Below the pieces are notes generated by a model. The model was not told the origin of the DNA. It made no database searches and saw only the letters and a program-made list of their open reading frames with translations. This document shows, piece after piece, positions 44,586-57,261 of a stretch of 64,000 bases of DNA (positions are counted from its first letter, which is position 1; each line of letters begins with the position of its first letter). This DNA comes from Isoetes taiwanensis (lineage: Eukaryota > Streptophyta > Lycopodiopsida > Isoetales > Isoetaceae), in the NCBI GenBank assembly GCA_021234155.1, contig JAJEKV010000004.1:29483305-29547304 (forward strand), in the 5' to 3' direction. Made by a program: the position numbers and the translations under genes.

Positions 44586-45063
44586 TCCCACGTTTTTGGA
44601 GATTCGGAAGCGAAAGTCTACTGAGGATTTTTCTTCCTTCCCTTACATCTCCACATTAGCCAATTGTATCTTGTGGGTTGTTTATGGCATTTTAAAAGGC
44701 CACAGTCCACTCATTCTCACTATCAATGGCTTTGGTTGTTTTATCGAGTTGGTCTACCTTAGCTTGTTTTGGTACTATGCTCCTACAGTTCCAAGGGAGA
44801 ACAAGAAATTCTCTCCAATGGTGCCTTCGTTAGACATTAGATTTATTTATTTTTTCTTTTTTTCTTAATTGTACACTAACAATGTTTACAATGTCCGCAG
44901 GGTAAACTCCGCCTATACGTACTTTCCAGTCTTGCATGCATCCTTCCTATCATATTCATAGGATTTTTTGCCACTCACCATCATCATATTCGCATGTATT
45001 TCTTCGGTGTGATTTGTGCTGCGCTAAATAGTTTGATGAATCTCTCTCCCTTGAGCATCATGG
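44586..45063 (+). pseudogene. SWEET sugar transporter, two-exon fragment
   Basis: SWEETs are membrane uniporters for sucrose or hexoses built of two three-helix MtN3 repeats. Exon 1 follows a TTTTGTGCAG acceptor: PTFLEIRKRKSTEDFSSFPY, LANCILWVVYGIL, INGFGCFIELVYL, then YAPTVPRENKK. Its donor may be GTGCCT near 44820. Exon 2 (44902-45063) follows TGTCCGCAG: GKLRLYVL, then ICAALNSLMNLSPLSIM, ending at a GTAATG donor. These are helices 2-5 of seven. Both exons are open, but the first and last exons are not found nearby, so this is most likely a fragment rather than a working gene. Confidence 0.7.
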
Positions 45064-46351
45064 TAATGCCATTAATTAAAACAATTATTTATGCTTTTCG
45101 CATAGTTTATTATTTGCTCAAGACTAACCAAGCTCGTTGCATTCTAAATAGTATCAAGTTTATAAGACAAGGAGCACAGAAGACATATGGCGTTTTATGT
45201 TTTGATGTCTTCTATTTCACATTACAATATAGAAATTGGGTCGCATTTTTTTGGTGGGGTGTAATATGGTGCTGCGACGTAGCACTCTCCTACAATGCGG
45301 AATGGAAGTTGGGTAGCCAAATTCTGGAAGACAAGTTCTCCCGGTTACACCTGCCTCCTCTGTTTCTTTCCCCTTTGTTCCCCTGTTTCTTTTTTGTGTC
45401 AGCTATGGCTTCTTCTCTGTCTGATTTTTCCATGGCCAAAACCAGCATTTGATCTTGTGGACTGGTAAAATAACTTCGAACTTTTACCTATCTACCCATG
45501 GAACCAAGGATCTTAGTGTTGTTGCGACTTCGAGGCAGGCTCTGATACACTTGGAAGCTGCAACAATACTAAAACAAAGGAACAGCGCACCAAAGGACGC
45601 CAAGACAAAGCAATGGAGCACTAAATATAGAATATGGAAGATCTGATAGCATGAAAGGACGTCCAATAAGAAGTTGTTGGCCCATATTGGCCGCTAGATT
45701 TCCAGATTTGGCAACCAGAATACAATGCAAGAATGCGGATTCTCAATACCCTTTTCAATCTTAAACAAAAACACAGCAGTAGAACCATTTCCTACCATTT
45801 AATGCAACAAAATTCCTGGATTATTGTTCCCATTTACGGATGTCTAGAAATACATTACAGAATATTTCATATCCAAAGATTCTTGCCGGAGTTTAGAAAT
45901 CGTATACTGAAGCAATCATTTCTTGCAGATAACATGGCCTAAAACACAGAAAAATAAAGGTTACGAGACGGATTTAAGAAATGCATGAAGAATGCAGAAA
46001 TTCACAAAGTCTTTTGCAAGCATTGCCCTTGATCTGGGATGGCTGCAGACATGTTGAAAGTCTCATCGCATTGAAAGGATTCCCTACTTTTGAAGCTGTC
46101 TTTGCATCATTTGCAAACCACGACATGCAACCAAACTGCCGAGCTCCCAAAAACTGCTTCAACAGTAAAAAAAAACCACTGCCTTTATAACCACAGAATT
46201 GCTAGAAGACATGATCAGCGCATTTCAGGACTCAAGATTTAGCAAGCAAACTGGAGTGGCTAAGAATCAAAGCAAACCGCCAAAGCAACAACCTAAGCGC
46301 CATCGCCGAAGAAAAACAGAGCAAAAAATGCTCCCCAATTTCTACATTGTA
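45064..46351. other. No recognisable gene
   Basis: Could hold SWEET intron sequence at first. Later frames (for example 46162-45974 minus, WFANDAKTASKVGNPFNAM) look partly coding but are not identified, and no splice model could be built. Confidence 0.4.
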
Positions 46352-46463
46352 GGGGAAAGGACAAGGGTCCTGCTTTCCGGTGCAGCCGGTGACCCACTCC
46401 GGCTACCGCCGGTCACGGGACCCCACCGGCTGCACCGAAAAACAGTCCCCTTTTCCTTTCCCA
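46352..46463. mobile_element. Foldback miniature element
   Basis: About 112 bp that folds nearly end to end: GGTGCAGCCGGTG pairs with CACCGGCTGCACC, and the outer GGGGAAAGGACAAGGG pairs imperfectly with CCCCTTTTCCTTTCCCA. TA lies on both sides, as in Tc1/mariner-type (Stowaway-like) MITEs. Very GC-rich compared with its surroundings. Confidence 0.55.
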
Positions 46464-47826
46464 TATACATTATGTAGTCGACGTCACAAAATAAAAAGCT
46501 AAGTGTTTTTTCTTTGAGATGCACCCCATGTTTCATATGTTCCATGTTTGCCATTTATGGCATCAAACTAAAGTGAGCTTGCATGCATTTTTGCATAAAT
46601 TTATTTATAGGATTGGATTCTATTTATGTTGGGCCTAACATAAGAATCTTGCATGCACATCTTATCACAACATATATAATGCAGACACAATTTTTGTTTG
46701 ATTCTATTATTTGTTTGATGCTAACTTTTCTGTGCTGAGAATGGATATAGTGTCAACATGTGTGTGCAAAGGCAAGGTACATTTATGGCATTTGCTTAAG
46801 ACACTCTGATCAGGAGATTAAGGGGTTCTCTGTGAACCAAATATATTCTCAAATTTGGAGGAAGGTGGCACCTTAACAATCCGTTAGGCATATCCATTTT
46901 TCTGAGGTTCCTCTTCCAGCCATGGGCTTAATCACCGTTTTGATTAATCCCGGTAATTCAAGACTGTGATGCAGCATAAAGATTAATCCGGAGAGGGTCG
47001 TCCTGTGCACCTTTTTCGGCTGTGATGCCTTTCAATGCCCCTTTTCCTGCAGCTGCACTGGTTCTTCTTTGTTGCCTGGCAACTCTAGTTCTTGTGTTGA
47101 AATAGGTAAATAACTTACCTCAGAACGAAATATTGAATATATCTTTTTCGGCTAATCTTAACCAGAAGGCGGATACAGTTGCATGGCTTGGCATAATGGT
47201 AACGATTATAGTATGTTACTCTCAAATAACAGTCATTGCACATGTATTTGCCAAGAATAGGCTACGGTTATGAAAGAGGAAAAACTTTTCCACAATTCGA
47301 CTTTAATACTGGGCTATTAATCCATAAGAATGATGCGCACAATGATCCTTCTCAATCCCACTCCACAAAATGATGCGCCCATATATTCTACAGCTAAGAA
47401 AGCATCTACGTACTTCGGAATAATCTGAAAGTTTTATTTTTCCTGTATAAGCAATTATCTGTGCTGTGATCCACTACTAAGAAATTGGGTGTACCAATAT
47501 TGAGTTCTATACATGATTTGTTGCATACTATTTGAGAAGGAAATAGATGGAAGACAAAGGATTACAAGAAATGAGTAGATTGTCATCAAACAAAAGAAAA
47601 GCATGTGGATAGCTGGAGAGTTTTTCATTACAGGGATTAGGTAGACTTAAGAAACAAAAATGTTTGCGACCCCAAACCACGGGGATAAGGGGATGTCAAA
47701 ATGTTAATGTTGGATTCATTCTAAGAGTTGTTTTGTCATTATCAAATATATAAAGAACATGAAATTTTTGTGCATATGTGTTCTCTTTTAGGATGATCAA
47801 GTAATAGCTTATCTTTTGCGTTATTT

Positions 47827-48198
47827 ATTTATTTATTTTTTTTTTTTGAAGAATATAAGAATATATTAAACCACTAGAATGCGATCAAGTACAATGATAA
47901 GTGTGGTGCTAAGAAATGAAGCGCCCATCATGATCCACAATCTGTAGGAATGTCGACCAAATTTCCCGCTTAACTGTGCCAGACAAGCTTGAGACTTGGT
48001 ACGCCTGCCACAACTTATGCCTCAAGATCGGAACCAACCGAAAAGGGCTAAGCACTGCATTCTGAAAGACCTTCGCTCTCCGTCTTTTCCAAATCAGCCA
48101 CAAAAGCCAAGCTCTGCATAAATGAAACGCCTGCCCACCTGCTAGGAAGGACTCCCAAGAGAATCTTCTGACTGCATAATGAAGTCCCAAAGAGGGCT
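47827..48198 (-). mobile_element. 5'-truncated LINE with 16-bp target duplication
   Basis: ATCTTTTGCGTTATTT flanks the insert at 47811-47826 and 48199-48214. The left end is a T run (poly(A) tail of a minus-strand LINE). The minus frame 48190-47909 reads FHLCRAWLLWLIWKRRRAKV, similar to the end of the LINE at 55.5 kb (GSGWLLWSAWERRRHHIF), so it is the very 3' end of an L1-type ORF2. Only about 370 bp were inserted. Confidence 0.85.
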
Positions 48199-48247
48199 AT
48201 CTTTTGCGTTATTTTATACCACAATACAACTCTATTCTTGAAAAACT

Positions 48248-48300
48248 TTCTTTCGTTGAATATAGAATGAGTTGAGAGCATGAAAACTTTATGCAAGCCC
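48248..48300 (+). repeat. Short dispersed repeat, shared with 55284-55338
   Basis: TTTCGTTGAATATAGAAT then GTTGAGAGCATGAAAACT and ATGCAAGCCC occur here and at 55284-55338 with few differences. It is a dispersed repeat of unknown type that lies beside a LINE insertion in both places. Confidence 0.75.
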
Positions 48301-48820
48301 TGGTAATGTACACCTTTTCTGAATTGACAAGGTAATGTAGCCTTTTTCTAAATTAGCAAAGTAATGTACATACATCTACAACTTCATGGCTGCCTAAAAA
48401 AACAAGGTGCTGCGCACGGAGGGTTGCCCTCCGTGACTCGAGGGTGAAGTGGCTTAAATCATACTTCAAAGTCATGATTCACAATCAATCAAAAATGCTA
48501 CTTCAAAACAATACAATACTTGATACTTGATTCTTGTTTTGAACAAGAATTTGACCCTTGATCCCTAAAATATTATTCTAGGTCTGGAAAGGGACAATTC
48601 AAGCCTACGCAATTTACCTCTTTGCAGATTGAACTCCTCCTTGTTTCTCTGATCAATAACTCAAATGCCTGCAGCCTTTGGCAGCCCCAATGCCACATTA
48701 TCATCTAATAATCTTATGTACAGGCTGCATCCTTATCCTTACAACTCCTCCTCAGCCTGTACCTACTTGTGCTTTACACTAGTTTAAATTCCGTCAACAC
48801 CTTACTGAGCATATCTACTT

Positions 48821-49407
48821 GCTTTGATACCACTGTTAGTTCTCAGTAAATAGCCTAATCACAGTCATATCCCTCAAGAAATCACACAGGATCTCCGGAT
48901 ATTAATATAATATATATATCTATATGTCCTAACCTTTAGCTTCCAGAATGACTTCCAAGAATAAGTGGTAGGCTCTACATTTTTTACACTTCTATAAGAC
49001 TGCCTCAGTTTCTTCCAGCTAGGTGTCGACGACAAAAAGCGCAAACACTTACACCAAGTCAGACCAGTGATGACTTTATCATCCGCTAGCTGCTTCTAAA
49101 CTATAGAAATGGTGGCGATTGTTTCCTATTTTTCCAACATTTTTATAGAAACGAATTTACTAGAATTGGATGTTTTACCATAAAATTGAGGTTTTTACTA
49201 TAAAATGTCCATTAATTTGGCGAATATTAACAAATTTTGGCGAATTTATAAAGTTCTTTAGCGTACGCATCCTAGTAAACCATCGAATCCAGATTTTATA
49301 AAATGGCAAAATATAGCAACTTTACGAAGTTTCACACCTTAAAGTCATCACTGAGTCAGACCTCTAGTAAAAAAAAAAATAAAGCACATTGGGAAACCTT
49401 TCTAACA
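48821..49407 (-). mobile_element. Copia-like LTR with primer-binding site
   Basis: 48834 begins TGTTAG and 49407 ends CTAACA, matching LTR ends. On the minus strand the LTR is followed after one base by TGGTATCAAAGC (48832-48821), close to the initiator-tRNA-Met primer site of Ty1-copia elements. Without the hAT insert inside it the LTR is about 277 bp. No gag-pol or second LTR is seen, so the element is truncated. Confidence 0.5.
49065..49353. mobile_element. hAT-type miniature element
   Basis: 289 bp with perfect 14-bp terminal repeats CAGTGATGACTTTA / TAAAGTCATCACTG and an 8-bp target duplication AGTCAGAC (49057-49064 and 49354-49361). CA(G)TG ends and 8-bp duplications are typical of hAT. 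It has no ORF and lies inside the LTR above. Confidence 0.85.
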
Positions 49408-50985
49408 AAGGCCAGGCAAAAAAGCATATACCAAGTTCTTAATGCACCAGATGCCCCTTGTCATGTGTAAGACTCTTGTACAATTCAAAGTGGTGTGAGA
49501 GGAGTATCATCAGAATGTTCTGTTAAACATGCAATTTTGCCTATGAAAATTTTAGTCAAATTTCAACAAGTTCAATGCTATTATTACATCCTAGACTTTC
49601 ATGCACACAGCAACGGATATGAATGCAGAGACACCACTAGACATTATAAACTATTATTTACAATTTTGGCGTTCGGTTACGTGGACAACTGTTTTGTTCG
49701 AATTAAAAAATAACACAAACATGCATTTTACATCTATATCAAACATTGTGTAGGCCACGTCTGAAAGCTCCAATTGTTCATTTTAGAATAGATAGACGTG
49801 AATTAACTCCTTAAACATGATAATACAGTTCATTCCATATTGCTTTCAATATGCACATCTACTATAGGAGAGGGACATTGTAATAAGAAAATAGCACTAG
49901 CATCACACCGAACATTTAGAAACGAAATCCTCTGTAGCCAATGAACTACCTTTATCTTCCAAAATGCAGGTAAAGAGTTTAGCAACCTGTGAAATAAAGA
50001 ACACACGAATTTCAGAACTATAAAATATACGGGGCTATTTGGGAAAATATTTAAAATTTAAGGGCATTTTGGGAATTTTAAAAATACAAAGGGCTTTTTG
50101 GGACCCAAAATTTCCTTTGCAACCATAACTCAAATCTTTGGATTCTTCTGCAGTAATCTAAGAGAAGCAAAAAAGCCTGCTTCTGGCTGCCAAGAGAACA
50201 CGGACTTTGAAGTTTGCCACGTACTGAGTAATTAAAATATTTCTAAACATTCACCAAAATATCTTCGGCCTTGATATGATGACACTGCCATGGCACAGCT
50301 GATAAATATGTGCAGACATGTCTTAATACTCCTGCCATGCCTTCATACATTTGCAAATGGGTCTCCAAGCCAAAAGTTGCAGCAATAGCCAGAACACTAT
50401 AATATCCCTAATATAGATTGCCTTGGACAAGGTTTAAGGATGTTATCATGCTGTGTTCTTGGAAGTTGAAACTTTCATGGACAAATTTCATTGCATCCAA
50501 CCACAGGAGCTATCATGTGACATTGCATTGACCAGACACATAGCCATGGCGTAAATGGCAATGCCTGCATCAGATGTAAAAATATACAAAGGCAAACCAT
50601 GATCGACATTGAGGCCGCACTAGAAGACTAGGCTGCCTTAAGTTATTCAAAATACAATGCTGCCTCCTTGAAATCAAAGGCCAGAAGCTCCCCATACGTT
50701 TCCATTGCACTTGAGGTTGTAGTTCAAAAAGTGATTTTGCTGCATTGCACTTAAATCTGTTCTACTACAACTCCCCTCTGAAAATGGTTTCGCATGGCAC
50801 CTAAACCTGGAACTCTAGCTTCGACAACAAAGTAATCCACACTGACCTCTTCATCACACGGTTTACTATCCAAATATTGCCACATGTTGGCGGAAGGACA
50901 CTAGGCAAAGACTAAGATCTGTGTCTTCCCATTGCTATCGACAATGCAAGATTGCACACACACAAGATTATCAGCAGCAGTGGCT
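49362..50985. other. No recognisable gene
   Basis: AT-rich, with a local repeat at 50033-50103 (GGGC(T/A)(T/A)TTTGGGA three times). No coding signal that I can name. Confidence 0.5.
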
Positions 50986-51785
50986 TTACTCAATGTCATG
51001 TCGTTCGTCATATATATCTACCGATGCTAGTGGAGTAAAAAGATATAATTCTCCTTCTTTGTTGCAAAGCCATATGGATAGTAAGTGCTGCTTATCATTG
51101 ATTCCAACCAACATCAGTTTGCCCTTCATTTGAATCAAAACATCTATACTCAGACTCCCACGTTGATCTTTAGGTAGTAAGAACTTCTTATAAGACCAAG
51201 TATCTACATTAATGAAGTAGCTCCATAGGTTGCCATCCTTTCCTAAAAAATAAATTGAGTTTCCAATAATGGGATGTGGTTGATTGGGTTCATTCAAATC
51301 ACGAACATGTCCAGGATATCCAGATGTACTTCTACTCCAAGTTCCAATATGAGATTGATAAACGAGAAGATGAAGTGTTGTAGTAAGAAGGATAACAACA
51401 TAGCTGTTGTCTAACAACTTAACATGGAAAGATAAGTTACGCACATTGCCATCTGTGTGAGAGAGGGGAGGGCTACCCCAGGAGCGAAGTGAAGGGGATC
51501 TACACGGATCAAACAAGTATAATTTGTCAGACATGATATCATAAGCACAGATAATATCGTAAGAGGTATCGAGGTAGCGAATGAGGTGATCCCCAGGCCA
51601 AGTCTCCTCTTTCCAAGCGTGTTCTGCACAAATGCAATGCTTAAGACCCTGACCTGGAAGAAGACCTGTGTTAAGGTACCCACAAGTGGATCTTACATGC
51701 CGTTCAGAATTGCCCAGACCACCAGCTAAGGCCCCTAAATGACCGCTCGATCCAAATAAAATTTCAGTGAAATTTGTTTTCTAAC
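50986..51785 (-). CDS. F-box/kelch-like protein, C-terminal part
   Basis: The frame is open for about 265 residues without damage: GLLPGQGLKHCICAEHAW, HLIRYLDTSYDIICAYDIMS, KLYLFDPCRSPSLRSWG, IGNSIYFLGKDGNLWSYF, VLIQMKGKLMLVGI, stop at 50986. The pattern (repeated short hydrophobic strands, NSIYFLG, LMLVG) resembles the kelch or F-box-associated half of plant F-box proteins, which choose substrates for SCF ubiquitin ligases. I see no N-terminal F-box before a TAG at about 51790, so the 5' end is lost or lies in an exon I cannot find. No CAG/CTG-type damage is apparent here, unlike in the repeats. Confidence 0.45.
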
Positions 51786-52393
51786 TTTTTATGTGGAAAA
51801 CTTTTAGGGCAAAAAGGACGTTAAGATAAATTTACCGATTAATCAGGCTATTTGTTAGAAGCGACCATACCCTAATTTTTCAAATTTAGTTCTATGCATT
51901 GAAGTTACCAAGTGGTCCAATTTAGGGTAATATCATCTAACCCCATTGAAGACCAACTAAAGGTTATCCAAAATGCTCAATGGCACAGTTTGAACTGTGT
52001 CTCATTCCTATTTTATTTCCCAGCATAAGTACAATGCTGGGACATGTACAATGGAGAAACTTAATGCATAACGTAAAAATATAATTTCTGACTTTATTTT
52101 TATAATAATAATGCTACGTAAAAGGCCATGTTTTCAGATTGAAAATTATCAACAAGGATTAGCAAATACGCCCATCCAACTACAGGCTATGAATCAAATC
52201 GTACATGCATTTACAATAAGCTGTTTGTTGAACAAATCGGCTAATCATAATGGAAAGATTTACAGTCATCGCCCATTTGTCCATCTTGGCAAGAGTAACT
52301 CCAAATTCGACCTTCAACTGCAGCGCCAAGTGTTAAAATTTGGCATCTCATGATATAGATAACCAAAAAAGTTACCCTAATACCTCACAAAAA

Positions 52394-54862
52394 TCAAATG
52401 TCGTCTTGTAAATGATGATGGATGTCATTTTGGCTATCAAATGGCATATATTGGGCCATAATGGCCCGAATTTCAGAATCCATGTATGATTATCATATTT
52501 AATTTGATCAGTGACCAGCAAACACAGAAAGCAGATATAGAAACAGATAAGTAACATACTCGGATCTGTACTTGTATACAATATAGGCAAAGAACTCCAA
52601 AGAAGCCAGATAAACCTCTAGAAGAACCAAAGACAAGCGCCCATCCAATTCTAGGCGCTTTGTAACCTTGTTACCTAGAAAATATCTTATTTAAAATTAT
52701 ATAAATGCTAAATTGAGATTGCATCCCAATCAAAGCGGTGAAAGCAAGTTATATAACTTATCGATGCAAGTATCATGTTCGTGCATGTACAACAGATTGC
52801 CATTGCACGCGGCGATCCATAACCACCAAACGTGTTTTGCAATTGCATTGAGGGCATTGGCATGCAAGTTTTTCTTTACACTCGTCAATATCTGCGCGGG
52901 GGTACCATCGATTTATGAGTCCGGCGCAATATGTGACAATTGTTCTTGCTTCATTAATGGCATACCTTCACGACTATCTATGCCATTCCCTCACGAATCC
53001 TAAAGGACACTTGCATCCATTTTCAGGTCCATCTGGCAAAATCATATTGTCATGATGTATCCCAATAATAATATGAAGGCAAAAAATGGCACAAAATCGA
53101 ATATTACCCAAAGATGCGATAAAAGTAAGCTCCATTTTGCTTGGTCTCCCAAAGCATCCTCCATTTTGTAATTTGTAACCGTCCCAACGCCAATGGTGAC
53201 ATTAAAAGGGCTTTCGGCCATAAATATTGGAGGACATTTGGGCCATAAGTATCTATGAGCTTGTTATAATGGCTATGAAGCTAACATAAAGAAATAAAAC
53301 CACAAATCACAAGGCGTAAGAGTGAAGTTGAGAGCAATATTTTGTGGACTTATGTTTGTTTAGATGGCGAAGCAAGAAAAACAAGGTGGTCAAAATGAAT
53401 TAACATTCTTGGGTTAAACATCCACCATCATGGATTAGATAACAGAAAATGGGGCTTTACCTTCACACTTAGTGTATCCATCACCAAAACTGGACACCCT
53501 CAACTAAAGGGCACCGGCACTTTCGACCCACGGAATGTATCACGGAAATTTGCGTTTTTAAGTTGTCACTTGGTTTAACCATTAAGAATCTTGAGCAACA
53601 TTGTAAGGCCCTATTAACTACAATTATCTTTGGAAAAGCCGGACAAAATACTATCAACAAAAAGCTGATTACCGCGGTAAGCGGTTATATTGGCCTTTTG
53701 TCTTCCCAACAACCTCCATTATTTGTGAGACATTCATTTGTCTCCATATCCGAAAAGGCTTCATGACATTAATCAGCCATCCAACTTCAACAAGATTATA
53801 GAAAAAGATGACTGCCCAATCCTCGATATGCTCTATATATGGGAACACAAGCTTTTACTAGTAATATTATGAACTAACACAAAGAGACCCGATTTTTGCA
53901 AAATGCCAACTGTTCCACACCATGAAGAATTGGTATATACTACGCGCATGTGTCGAGATACATGCTACTTTTTTCGCCGAGAATGTAGTACTAGCAATGT
54001 TATTATCATATTTGCACCTAGGCAAACTGTAGGTTTCGTTGTTTCTTCAAATCTGAGCGGATCGCCAAAAATAACAACCCCAAATATGCCAGCGACCTGC
54101 AATCGTGCGTTATTTATAACTAAAGTGGGCAAAATTGTAACATCTCCTCGTGAACCATGTCCAACCTATATCCAAGGGCAAAAATGCTATTATTACGAAA
54201 TAAATGACTTAGATAGCCTTCTTGGCATTTTACCACACCGCATATCTGAGAAAATAAATACGTGCATCTTGCTCCCCTTTGAGAACGGGTTTCTCTTTAT
54301 CGACACGGATCTCCCATGCGGTCTTGTATTTTGCTTAATGATAGCCCTAACCAAAAAACTTCGGATGTCGGGACACAATTTTTATCCCCAAGGTCTAATT
54401 TGCAACATCACTTTTCCTTGTTGTAAAAATACAAACCTAGTGAACTGATAACCTCTTACGCACATGCTTGATTGTATTTCTTCTCCTTCATGGGACACCT
54501 TATCTGAAAGTCTGTAACATAGTCCCACCAAATCCATGGTTTTTTAAGGTCAGTGGCAACTTTAAAAACACAGAGCTGCCTCAAATTTTCAGTGACCACA
54601 TCCTTTCCATCACAACCTTGGGTAAAATCCTGCTCAGGATCTGGTGCAGAATATCTTGTTTGCTTAAGATGAATGCTTGTGGGCAGTACCATGTAATATA
54701 ATGTGGAGTAATGTATAACCACCTCGCTCGAGAATTTGTGCAGCACCCTTGAAATTCTTCACAAAATTCACCTGGCTCTCACACTTGGCACCACATTCAT
54801 CATTACTATTTGTCCACAATTCGTATTCTACCCGTTCATCTGGATGTGGAAGAGACTCCCTT
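52394..54862 (-). pseudogene. Vacuolar sorting receptor, C-terminal two thirds
   Basis: VSRs carry soluble proteins to the plant vacuole. Exons on the minus strand, in order: 54862-54460 ([69 protein letters not shown]); about 54330-54270 (KPVLKGEQDAR); 54150-54100 (GSRGDVTILPTLVINN); 53760-53690 (METNECLTNNGGCWEDK); 53530-53455 and 53170-53090 (EGF-like pieces); 53035-52735 (DIDECKEKLACQCPQCNC, LLYMHEHDTC); 52640-52545 (membrane span, YIVYKYR); 52485-52394 (YMDSEIRAIMAQYMPFDSQ, a YMPL-like sorting motif). There are several small frameshifts and one stop (TGA for W near 54856). The N-terminal PA domain is absent; a LINE begins 500 bp upstream. Confidence 0.85.
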
Positions 54863-55283
54863 CAGTGACTGGGACTCGGATAAATCTGAGGGCCATCCAA
54901 AGAATCTTGCCTTAATATTATCATAAGCTGCAGCCTCGAGCAAGGAGCGAGCACCGGTTTCCCGGTTTCCACAGTTCCTCTCCAGCAACAGGGGCAACCT
55001 AGCATTTACAGCCTATGATGGGTTTTTAGCAGTCATTGGCATATTCTGGGTATATATTGGCATATACCTAGCATATGCCACAAACCCACCTCAACAAGGG
55101 CTTGCCCCCTTAGGGGCAACCCAAAAATTGTACTTTTCCTTAAATTCATTTCTTGCTATTCCTTTTTATAACTAAAAAGAAAAAGAAAATTTGAATATTT
55201 CTTCTTGTTTTGCCTCTCCAAAAGTTCTTTCTATTATTTTTATATTCAATTTTTGTCCTTTATATGATAGCTCATTTTATTAC

Positions 55284-55338
55284 TTCTTTCGTTGAATATA
55301 GAATCTAGTTGAGAGCATGAAAACTCTATGCAAGCCCT
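55284..55338 (+). repeat. Short dispersed repeat, shared with 48248-48300
   Basis: Same sequence as the repeat at 48248-48300 (TTTCGTTGAATATAGAAT ... ATGCAAGCCC). Ends just before the poly(A) tail of the large LINE. Confidence 0.75.
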
Positions 55339-55532
55339 TTTCCTTTTCTTTTTTTTTTCTTTTTTTTTTGACGAACGAAAGCCAAAAGTTTATTAATCAG
55401 ATGAAAAGTACAAAGTTTACATGTCTCATCTAACTGTGTAAGCACAAAGAAGATGTCATAGGAGCACGAACCTGGAGCACCATGTGCCTACTCCATAAAG
55501 GGAGACTAACGATAATAATCAATCCGAAGATA

Positions 55533-56192
55533 CTAGATCCAGATGCATTCCATCATTTCTGAATCAAGAGAGGAGCACTCATAGGCTGTCAATATCTTTT
55601 TCTGGGCCACTGTAATAACACCATGTGCAGATGAATAAATGCCTTGGAATATGTGGTGTCTGCGACGCTCCCATGCCGACCATAGGAGCCAACCAGAACC
55701 AAGATGGAATGCCCTCTGTTTAGCTGAGGGCCATGCATTAGGATAGGATGCCCAGAGGATGCATCGGCAGTCCAAAGTACTGTTAAACAAGCCTTGTAGC
55801 CAGGACCACGCTGGTTGAACCTCTGGACAATCAAAGAGACAGTGCTCAAGAGTCTCAACGGCTGAAAGGCAGAGCGGGCATACTGCAGATATGCGAGGAT
55901 CATAGCGATGTCGGAAGGCATTAACGCGCAAGCACCTGTGGATAACCTGCTACCATAGTACAGAGACTTTAGGGTGGGGCAACCTATCCCAAAGCCATCG
56001 CCATGTATGACAGAAAGTGCGCTGTGAAACCTGTAGGTGCCACCCATCTGGCAACTGGAGGGGCTGTAGTGCTAAAAGAAGGCGATATAATGATCTGACA
56101 AAGTGCTTGCCTTTGTGAATATTTTCATGACAGTCCCATGTCACTCTTTCAGCAAGACCAACTTGCACTACAAGAGGCAAATGTTCTGCGAC
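55533..56192 (-). pseudogene. LINE ORF2 C terminus (zf-RVT)
   Basis: The frame 56270-55950 joins in frame to 60477-60698 once the transposon and one 9-bp duplication are removed (WEKVAE then HLPLVVQVG). After a small shift it ends with VCPLCLSAVETLEHC...DCP, the cysteine/histidine zf-RVT motif, and GWLLWSAWERRRH. This domain is the usual end of plant L1 ORF2. Confidence 0.85.
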
Positions 56193-57261
56193 TAGTGTTG
56201 TCTCTAATTTTTTTCTAGCCTTTGAATATGAAAACATTTTGGCGAATATTTGTGAAATGAGAATAGCCAACTTGGCGAAAGTCCAAGCAATCTCAAGGAA
56301 TTCTATAATTCACTAGGCGAATCTTAATCGAAGGCTCGCATTAACACCAAATGCGTGAAATTTTAAGTCACTATGCATATATGAACACACGCATTTGAAA
56401 TGCTAAGCCCTAATGAGTATTTATTGAGAATATAATTTACTTAACAGACAACATCTGCTCATTCTTTGCTAAGAAGACGCATCATAGGCATGCCTAAAAG
56501 TCAGATATGACAATACATGCATGGGCATCACGAATTGGAACATTGAACTTCGCTTTGCATTTTGTGCAAACATTCCCAAAGGAATACTAGCAGTAGGGCA
56601 GGCATAGGGCAAAGGGTTGGTTTGAAAAAATTGATGCTTCTGTCACTGCGACATTGTGGGTTTCTCCTCGCGTGCCCCAAGAGATACATGTATCAAAGTT
56701 ACTGTCTACACTACTATTAATAGGAGCTCTGTGTTGGTGGGCATACTAGCATCGGACTATGTAGGGACATGGGGTACGTCATGTGTGCAAACAAGTGGTG
56801 ACTTATTCAAGGGCAAAAAGCCATTGCATAAAGAATTTTGAATTAGACCTAATTGTTGAAAATTGTTCTGCAAGCTCGTCATTCAAAATTTTAACACAGG
56901 TCCAAACTTCTGTAGATTTAACATTCAAGCTCTAGTAACCTATTCAAGCTCTAGTAACCTACACAGAACTATTATAAAGGGGCTGGAACCTTTTTCTCAT
57001 ACCATCTTTTCACATCCTGAAAACTAACAACAAAAGTCATAGATAAATCACCATTGATTTAGGTTGGAACCAACAATTTTAAGCTCATTAATAGATCTCA
57101 CTAGGTTAAGCCTTTCATATATACAAAAAATGCTCATTTTACATGCCCAAAGATAAAGGGACTCATAGATCCAGCTGTGTACTTACTGCCAAATGGCTAC
57201 GTCATCTGAAAACCATATTGATATTTCCTTTTGCATTGTCAACTGAATCACTTCCATGAAT

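Noticed and set aside
53903-54448. 181-residue open frame on the plus strand
   Set aside because: It is antisense to exons of the vacuolar sorting receptor (GSRGDVTILPTLV lies on the other strand) and resembles no protein.
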